This document shows, piece by piece, positions 57,330-64,000 of a stretch of 64,000 bases of DNA (position 1 is its first letter; every line of letters begins with the position of its first letter). The notes under the pieces are model-generated. The model was not told the DNA's origin. It made no database searches and saw only the letters and a program-made list of their open reading frames with translations. This DNA comes from Ditylenchus dipsaci (lineage: Eukaryota; Nematoda; Chromadorea; Rhabditida; Anguinidae), in assembly GCA_004194705.1 (NCBI GenBank), contig SADC01001177.1, positions 930,001 to 994,000 on the forward strand. The letters are read 5' to 3'. The translations under genes and the position numbers were made by a program.

Positions 57330-58275
57330 TATTACCGGGTGGTTCAAAAGTTCCGGTGCTTTTTTTGAGCCAATTATTTTGAATAAAATTTTTTTGGATT
57401 TTTTTTCGAAAGACACAGGGCTGTAGCTCAAACCTTCCTCTTTCAGATGGCGTTTTTAGTTTTCGCGTTGGATGCAAATTTCTTAAAAAAGAAGAACACA
57501 CCCAAAAATTAAACTTGCAGAGCATTAAAAAAAATTTTAAGTGCTGAAACAAAAAAGAACATGCTTAATATACGCAAACAGTTTTATCAATATTTATACT
57601 ACAAATATACAGATTTGTAGCTTTTTCTTCCCTTTTTAAAATGGCATGTTCACTTTCCCTTTGTGTCCATATTCTTATTTGAAAGTTAAACGAAGAAGCA
57701 AGGATATCAAATGTTGTCTGTGAATCATCATTTTGAGTTGTTTTCTTTTTCCTAGTTGCTCTTTATCATTTAATTTTTTTATGATTCACAAAGTTTTTTC
57801 TTCTACTACTAAGGCAACACAAAATATACATACACTGGATATAAATATGATTTAGAATGATAATCAAAAAAAATTATTCTCCAAAAAGGCCTCCTTTAGC
57901 TGCAATGCATTTGCGCAATCGTTTGGGAAAATCATCAGTGGCCCGTTGGATCATGTCTTGTGGGATTGCATTCCACTCCTTTATCAGATCATGTTTCAAT
58001 GCAAGTATAGTTTGTACTGTTTGCATATATTAAGCATGTTCTTTTTTGTTTTCAGCACTTAAAATTTTTTTAAATGCTCTGCAAGTTTTTTGGGTGTGTT
58101 CTTTCTTTTTAAAAAATTTGCATCAAAATTTTTGCCAACGCAAAAACCAAAAACGCCATCTGAAAGAGGAAGGTTTGAGCTACAACCCGTGTCTTTCGAA
58201 AAAAATTTCAAAAAAATTTTATACAAAATAATTGGCTCAAAAAAAGGATTGAAACTTTTGAATAGAGCTGACGAC
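57330..58275. mobile_element. Tc1/mariner-derived element with 240-bp inverted arms
   Basis: The left arm (about 57337-57590, starting ACCGGGTGGTTCAAAAGTTC) and the right arm (about 58022-58262) are inverted copies with scattered mismatches. The loop holds the transposase remnant at about 57866-58013. Confidence 0.82.
57866..58013 (-). pseudogene. Tc1/mariner transposase C-terminus, remnant
   Basis: The minus strand reads LIKEWNAIPQDMIQRATDDF then PKRLRKCIAAKGGLFGE and a stop. This is the standard end of Tc1/mariner-family DDE transposases (W-x-x-IP ... R-L-x-x-C-I-x-A-x-GG). The catalytic DDE part is absent, so the copy is inactive. It shows where the surrounding hairpin came from. Confidence 0.85.
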
Positions 58276-58379
58276 TTCGTTTTGCGATGTTTTTTGAGTT
58301 CCGCCTATTTTTTAGCCGACTTTTGTAAGCCAGAGCTTAATTTTTATAATATACCTTCCTAACAACTTTTTAATGCTTA

Positions 58380-59060
58380 ACAACATGCCATTATTGGATT
58401 TTCGTAGTTAAATATTTCATTTCCAGAAACAGCCTCTCAAAAAAACATCGCAAAGAGGAATTTCATTTTTCGGCTTGCGATGTTTTTGCGATATTTTCTG
58501 AGAGGTTTTTTTTAGTAATAATTTTGATATAATTTAACTAGATGTTATATACCAAAATGTAGCTCAATTAAAGTTAGCTGAGGAATGTGAAGTTTGTTTA
58601 ACCATACGTTTTCATCATCATCGTCAAAATTGAGCCGAAACATGACAGAAATGACAATCAAAAAAATAATTTTACGTCAAAAACTGAAAAGAGCTAGTGA
58701 TGACTAGGCAACTTCAAAGGCTTTTTCGTCTCACTTCCCCATTTTTCTGGCATTTTTTGCCAAAAAGGTGCCTCCGGAAATGTTCTTTCTGATGCATTAA
58801 AATTCAGGAGGGTACACGCTGATTTCCGATCTTTATGACGGTTTTCACGCCAAAAATTGGTGATCGAAAAATGCTGATTTAAAAAAAAACACACTTTTTA
58901 GCCAAATTTATTACAGACTATTATTTTTTTACTAATTAGATAGAGAAACTCTTAATAAATTTTCAAACGAGTGTGCATCATCACATTTTTACTAAGTATA
59001 AAATGTTTTAAGAAATGTACTGTTTTTTCTGAGTACCAAACTTCGGGAGGCCACAGCTCG
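58380..59060. mobile_element. Small hairpin near 58435-58515 in otherwise empty sequence
   Basis: CCTCTCAAAAAAACATCGCA and the near-inverse (TGCGATATTTTCTGAGAGG) form a short hairpin at 58435-58515. The remainder to 59060 is AT-rich without a recognised gene. Confidence 0.5.
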
Positions 59061-59214
59061 GTGAATTAGTAAGAAAAATTGGTCTAAGTTGGTGTTATCG
59101 TACTCAGCACATCGTAGGCTTTCGTTTGAGCCCAAACACTTAATTTCCAATTTTCCGAGGGCTCCGACAAAACTACAAAATTACAGAACCTTTCTTTTAA
59201 AAAACCACCGGCAA

Positions 59215-59465
59215 TGCTTCGTAACCCGGCGCGGTGTGCCCCGGGGCACCCCGCCCCGGGGCATGGATCGGTTTCTGGGGCGATTATCTGGCGCCGCTCC
59301 GGGACATTGGGCGGTGCCGGAGCGGCGGTCTGGTTTGCCTCGGAGAGTGGGCGTTTCCGGGGCGAAATTTGCCTGCTTACCCATCACTGGCGGTACCCAG
59401 GTAAGGGTACCCAATACTGCTCTCAAGGTGGTGCTAGCCAGGTGATTTTACCGGCAAAAGTCTTC
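59215..59465. other. GC-rich island
   Basis: About 250 bp of clearly GC-rich sequence with CCCCGGGGC palindromes and GGTACCCAGGTAAGGGTACC, unlike its AT-rich flanks. Open frames in three phases are a side effect of the composition, and none resembles a known protein. It could be a repeat core like the GGCGCC clusters or foreign DNA. Confidence 0.5.
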
Positions 59466-59499
59466 AAAACTTGAGGCGAAGAAGATATCACACCCGGTC

Positions 59500-60080
59500 C
59501 GTTGGCCGGACCTTTGAGTGTCATAAGTAAGATCGTTGACTGTACTATGACAATTAAGACATTGCTTTCATAATTTTGCGCCGTTAAGGCGCCAGTTAGC
59601 CTAGTGAATAAATGTTTTCAATCAACAGATACGTGCCTATTCAATTTTAACCAACAGACCACCAAAATAACTAAAATTCAACTAAAATGATACTCAAATT
59701 CAAACAATTTAATTATTATTTTTTAAATTTTCATTCACTTACATTTGTCGCGCAGTTCTTCCAATTTCTGTCACAGTAGTTGTTTGACTATTTGTCGTAA
59801 TATTAATTCAAACTGATTTATTAATTAATTATATGAAATACATTTAAAAATTTTCAAGGCTTTTTAAAATTTAAAGGCGCAATATGTGCGCAAAAACAAG
59901 TAAAAAGTTTAAAAGTTGAAAAGCATGAGACAGCGCAAAAACAGCACAGGCAGATTACAACATTACAAAGCAATATACTAAACATAATAATTTGTTATAA
60001 TAAAAAAATTAAATTATAGATAATTTTCATGCAAAAAGTATAGTTGAAGGCTTCATGGAACAAATTAAATAATGAATATA
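59500..60080. other. AT-rich intergenic sequence, nothing recognised
   Basis: No exon, hairpin or shared repeat noticed. Confidence 0.4.
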
Positions 60081-60089
60081 AAAATTTTC

Positions 60090-60351
60090 GACGCTACTGT
60101 CCTATACCACCCATCCCTCACAAAAAGCTACTGTAATATACCCTCAACCACCCCCCCCCCCCTCGGCATAATTTTTCAGGTACCCCAAAAACCATACTTT
60201 TTTGTAAAAAATGCTGTAATTACTACGTTTGTCCCTGAACCTAATACCTACGGCCCGAAGCCTAATTCCTAAGCCTAAAATTATTGGTGGGGGGGGGGGT
60301 ATATTACAGGAAGGTTTTTGGGGGGGGGGGTAGCGCTATTACAGTGGCGCC
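60090..60351. mobile_element. hAT-like hairpin, GRCGCTACTGTAATATA family, copy 3
   Basis: GACGCTACTGTCCTATACC and CAGTGGCGCC (preceded by TAGCGCTATTA) bound arms of poly-C/poly-G and CTACTGTAATATACC. The exact 8-bp duplication aaattttc flanks it (60082-60089 and 60352-60359). Confidence 0.85.
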
Positions 60352-60544
60352 AAATTTTCATTTTCTAAAATTAAAATGAAAATAAGAAATCAAAAACAAA
60401 ATGAAATTTTTTATTTTCTTTCTTCGTGATGAAAACACGAAAAGTACCACGAAACAGTACCAAACAGTACGCCGTAATATTAGCTAATTATTCGGTTCGG
60501 GCTCTTATAGCTTGACACTGAATGAAAGCACTTATTGGTCGAAA

Positions 60545-61190
60545 AAAGCGAACAAATTTTTTTTAATTTTTTAAAATAGCGAAAAAGAATATAATATTCA
60601 GCTCTTTTTCTAATGCACTCACAAGGGGACTTCACGAACTTGTTCTTCGCTCGCGAATTAAAATTTGGTCTCATTTGATAGCCAGTATGCGACTTTAAAT
60701 CAAATATGTCGAGATCTCGGCCCATAGGCCAAAAAGTTGGGATCAGGAGGCTAGTAAAGTATTGAAGGGGCTTTATATATGCATCGCCACAGGTCACAGG
60801 TTCGAATACCACACGAACTTTTTTTACTTCAATTCTTAAAGTTTACCATTTGCTAATAAACTTTTAGATAGCTAATAGCCTGAAGATATCATTTAGAAAG
60901 AAAACTCGTAAATAAAAGTCGGTAAAAACGGGTGTGCACCCAATGTCATTGAACCTGTGACCTAGGCAATGCGTGTATAAAGCCCCCATTTAAATTGAAA
61001 AATGACTTGGTCCCTCCTGTGGTTTTCAAATACTTTACGAGCCTTCTTATCCCAAATTGTTGGCCTGTTGGCCCGAGATTTGATTTAAAGTCGCATACTG
61101 GCTATTAAATGAGACAATTCTAATTTGCGAGTGAAAAAACAATTTCGTGAGGTTTCCTTGTCGGCACGCTAAAGATTGCGCCATTTAAAA
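60545..61190. mobile_element. Hairpin with tRNA-like boxes in both arms
   Basis: The left arm (about 60615-60815) and right arm (about 60945-61165) are inverted copies with mismatches. Each contains GGTCACAGGTTC, which in the left arm reads GGTTCGAATACC, a full B box. The loop carries the GGGTGTGCACCC and TTTTAGATAGCTAA tail shared with 43225, 47830 and 10500. One arm plus tail equals the SINE-like copy at 43225-43560. Confidence 0.68.
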
Positions 61191-61310
61191 CTAGGCCAAT
61201 TTAATTGGGCCTGTTCAAATTGGGCCAATTCAAATTTACAATCTATAATAGTCAAATAAAATCACTTACAATAACCAATTATTGAGAAGAAGTCCAGATG
61301 CTCGAAATTT

Positions 61311-61760
61311 TGACCCTAGTATAGAATATCGGGTGTACCTACGACCGATACACATTATGACGGATACAATGACCGGATACAGTGTCAAATTTTGCCTTGG
61401 TCCCCCCTGTTGATTTTTTTAACTTTTTCGATTTTTCAAACCACTTAGGCTTCAGGCTTAACCCTTAGCTCAGGGTAGGCTAGCGCAGGTTAGGACGGAC
61501 TCAAACGTGTGGTTTAACATACATTTTTAAACTTTTACAGAAAAACTGTATCCGGTCGTTGTATCCATTCATAATGTGTATCCGGTAGTATGGCAGTCAG
61601 AATATCGACCCCCTCCCCGCAAAATTTTTCCTTTTAAACCTCAAGTAAAGACCCCCAAATAGATGTGCCAGACCCCAGTAAAAGTGCGCAAACTATTATT
61701 AGTCACAGCTTCCGTACACTGGCCTACCTCTAAGCCTAGGGGGAGGGGGAAATAAAATTA
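61311..61760. repeat. Hairpin plus dispersed repeat (second copy of 3665-3900)
   Basis: The ends near 61344 and 61590 (CCGATACACATTATGACGGA; TCATAATGTGTATCCGGTAG) are inverted. It is followed at 61600-61745 by the repeat shared with 3684-3835. Confidence 0.6.
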
Positions 61761-61769
61761 AACTGTTGA

Positions 61770-62180
61770 GCAATTAGTAAAAAGCATAGCTAGAAAAATC
61801 AGGTTCCACTAGGGAACAAACGAAAATAATGTTTGAAAATTCACATTTTATCATTCAAAATAATTTATTTTATTAAAAAAGTAAAAAAAGAAGTAATTGT
61901 TTGAAAACAAACACTTCTGAAAATTAGCAAACATTTTTAGAAAAAAATAGAAAATCATTATGCACCAGGTGCATTAATTTTGTTTTCCTTTTTTCGGGCG
62001 GGGTGAATCACACTAACTCCAAAGATATAAGGAATAAATCAGTGCTATTATGTGAAGATGGGCTTTAATAATTAAGTATTACAAATGCTTTTAGATCTAA
62101 TTCTTGCTGGGTGTTTTCAAAATTGCAAAAAAGCATTATTGTGCGCCTGATCATTGCGCGTCCATCATAAAAGGTCGCGT
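61770..62180. other. AT-rich interval, nothing recognised
   Basis: No supported feature. Confidence 0.4.
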
Positions 62181-62192
62181 TGAAGTAGGGGG

Positions 62193-63656
62193 GGGTACAG
62201 TCCGTTTGACCGTCACCATTTTGACCGTCAGCATAATTTGACCGTCACCATTTTGACCGTCACAATTTGACCGTCAGGAATTTTGACCGTCGTTATATTT
62301 GACCGTCGTTTATATTGACCGTCATTTAATTTGACCGTTGCCACTTCGACCGTCAGCATAATTTGACCGTCGCCATTTTGACCGTCGTTTGAATGTGACC
62401 GTTGCCACTTTGACCGTCGGCATAATTTGACCGTCGCCATTTTGACCGTCGTTTGAATGTGACCGTCACTATTTTGACCGTCACCATTTCGACCGTCAGT
62501 AATTTTGAACAGATAACGAGTGAATCACACATCTTGATGCAATTTTTGCAACGCAGGCTAACAATTACTAAATAAGACGATAAGCCTCACAAAGTTTTGA
62601 GCTTCTGAAGCTTGCTGTTGTTGCTCTCGCTTGGATTGTTGTGGCACGGTCTTTCTTCGATTACAGCGCTGTATTGATCGGAAATATCGATTGAGTAAAG
62701 TGGTTTCTTCCATCGCTCCCTTGAATAGGCTAAACACCTTAACCAGACTAAGTAAACACCAGTCCTTCAAAGAAATTTGGCTAAGACTTACCGAACCAAG
62801 TTTTCTCCATGTATTCCACCATCAGTCTCAGTTCCTGGCGACTGATAAGGGGCTTAATTACGTCTCTCCAAAGCGTGATCATCTTATTCGGCGGAGCATA
62901 GAATGGAACTATCATGAATCGCACTTGCTCATAAATTTCCAGTTCCTTCACATAGAGCGGTAACAACTTCAGCTTCTTTAAAGGGCCAGTATTTGCCTGG
63001 ATAAGATGGAAGGAGTCCCTTTGCACAAGATGCCTTGGAAAACTGACTTGCTCCATTCATCTGGGCTCTCTCATAGTCTGATTTGAAATGATCTGGTTTA
63101 ACTCTGGGCAAATCTAAACTTGGCTTATTTTACACAAAATTTTGGTGCATTTTACTAATGTTTAACAACTGGTGAATAATTTGAAAAGTCGTCCGATCGT
63201 TTCGTTGTCCATTGAGGGAACCAGGCAATGAAAGATAGGAATAAAGAATCGGTAGACCTTTGCGCTCCCGTTCTCTTCCTGGACCGTTCTTTCTCTTTCG
63301 GCAACAAGCACATAGAGCTCAATTATGAGTGTATTGCGTGCGAAGTAAAAGCTTCACGAAATAAATATCTTAAACAAGACCAAAGACAAAATAGCGACGG
63401 TCACATTCAAACGACGGTCAAAATGGTGACGGTCAAATTATGCTGACGGTCAAAATGGTGACGGTCAAATTATGCTGACGGTCAAAATGGTGACGGTCAA
63501 ATTATACTGACGGTCAAAATGGTGACGGTCAAATTTAAACGACGGTCAAATATAAACGACGGTCAAAATTCCTGACGGTCAAATTGGTGACGGTCAAAAT
63601 GGTGACGGTCAAATTATGCTGACGGTCAAAATGGTGACGGTCAAACGGACTGTACC
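62193..63656. mobile_element. Foldback element with GACCGTC tandem arms and MULE-like interior
   Basis: GGTACAGTCCGTTTGACCGT and its inverse bound the element, with the 9-bp duplication agtaggggg at 62184-62192 and 63657-63665. The left arm (62208-62500) is about 17 units of 16-20 bp built on TTTGACCGTC; the right arm (63395-63645) is the inverse. The 9-bp duplication and tandem-repeat arms are as in Mutator-like foldback elements. The interior 62560-63110 holds the transposase-like exon described separately. Confidence 0.85.
62795..63110 (-). CDS. Possible MULE transposase C-terminal segment
   Basis: The minus-strand frame reads LPLYVKELEIYEQVRFMIVP, then an ELRLMVEYMEKTWFG end followed by a GTAAGT donor. 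The Y-M/F-E-x-TWxG pattern (commonly YFExTWIG) marks the region after the catalytic domain in Mutator-like transposases. An upstream frame (PDHFKSDYERAQMNGASQFS, 62990-63110) overlaps in another phase, so introns or frame changes exist. The resemblance is short, and a captured host exon is the alternative. Confidence 0.45.
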
Positions 63657-63659
63657 AGT

Positions 63660-64000
63660 AGGGGGCGTCGCAGTTGGGGAACGGTGGATTCATCGACGGT
63701 GAATTCCTCGAAAGGTGAATTCATCGACATTTTAGCATAGCCTTTTGTTTAGTTTATAAGGCTACAGGTTCAAATGGCCAGCTTTTCGATTGCGGATTTT
63801 TTTATGCGGATTCCACATTTGCCGATTGTCACATGCGGATTTACACAGTTGGATTCCACATTTGCGTACTCTCAATGGGGATATGCACTTGCGGATACAG
63901 TCAAACCTCTATATAACGGCCCCCCCCCTAAAAGTTCGTTCCCACCTTGGGTCCGACACTTTTTTTAGCTCGATTTTCAAAGCTTTTTTTAAATTCTGTT
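63660..64000. other. Window end with a solitary pogo-like terminus
   Basis: CAGTCAAACCTCTATATAAC begins at about 63899, followed by AAAGTTCGTTCCCACCTTGG and TTTTTAGCTCGATTTTCAAA, the same order as near 21290-21355. The partner terminus would lie beyond the window. Short ATTCATCGA / TGCGGATT repeats occur at 63685-63890. Confidence 0.55.

Noticed and set aside
59089..59474. Arg/Gly/Pro-rich frames across the GC island as a gene
   Set aside because: Open in three phases on both strands, as expected from GC-rich DNA lacking AT-rich stops; no start, splice or domain support.
62208..63645. GACCGTC arrays as a possible CRISPR array
   Set aside because: Units are tandem with 6-10-bp variable gaps, inverted at the far end and bounded by a target duplication; the genome is eukaryotic. 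This is a foldback arm, not repeat-spacer structure.

Overview
The window is nuclear DNA of a eukaryote, very probably a nematode or a close ecdysozoan relative. The genes are split by GT-AG introns, many of only about 41-50 bp. One of them is a cuticle-type collagen with the nematode C-terminal signature (C-P-x-Y-C followed by D-G-G-V-F). The DNA is AT-rich with short GC-rich islands. No prokaryotic operon, rRNA gene or CRISPR array was seen. Exons were assembled by eye from splice signals and family resemblance. Positions are therefore exact where a phase check is quoted and approximate elsewhere.

Genes in order: a lysosomal phospholipase A2/LCAT-type lipase (minus, 2600-8717, first exon not found); a two-exon secreted Ala-Pro-Glu-repeat protein (plus, 12947-14100); an ARFGAP1-type Arf GTPase-activating protein (minus, 16940-24146); a mitochondrial ribosome recycling factor (plus, 24474-25678), divergent from ARFGAP1 across 327 bp; a cuticle collagen of 13 coding exons (minus, 25867-30799); a METTL25B-like methyltransferase-fold gene with frame problems (minus, 33077-37877); an HTATIP2-like NAD(P)-binding gene with frameshifts (minus, 41729-44011); an MTRES1-like mitochondrial S4-domain protein (minus, 48429-49139); an Iojap/RsfS (MALSU1)-like gene upstream of it (minus, about 50696-53185); a lone malate-dehydrogenase-like exon (about 54366-54525); and a charged protein of unknown function (plus, 56544-57028). 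Three of these products act in mitochondrial gene expression.

The rest, well over half of the window, is dominated by hairpin (foldback) DNA: some 35 inverted repeats of about 100 bp to 1.2 kb, often nested. Several families can be separated by terminal sequence and target-site duplication (TSD). Eight elements with different termini have exact 8-bp TSDs (hAT-like). Three of these start TAGTG/TAGGGTTGTCGA and have arms made of short-period sequence. A second family starts TACCGTATTTC and sits on TA. A third has pogo/Tigger-like ends. A 1.46-kb element at 62193-63656 has arms made of a tandem GACCGTC-type repeat, a 9-bp TSD, and an interior resembling the end of a MULE transposase, an architecture like Drosophila FB-NOF. 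Elements with tRNA-like pol III boxes and a Tc1/mariner transposase remnant are also present. Many hairpins lie inside introns of the genes above and would be transcribed as long double-stranded RNA.
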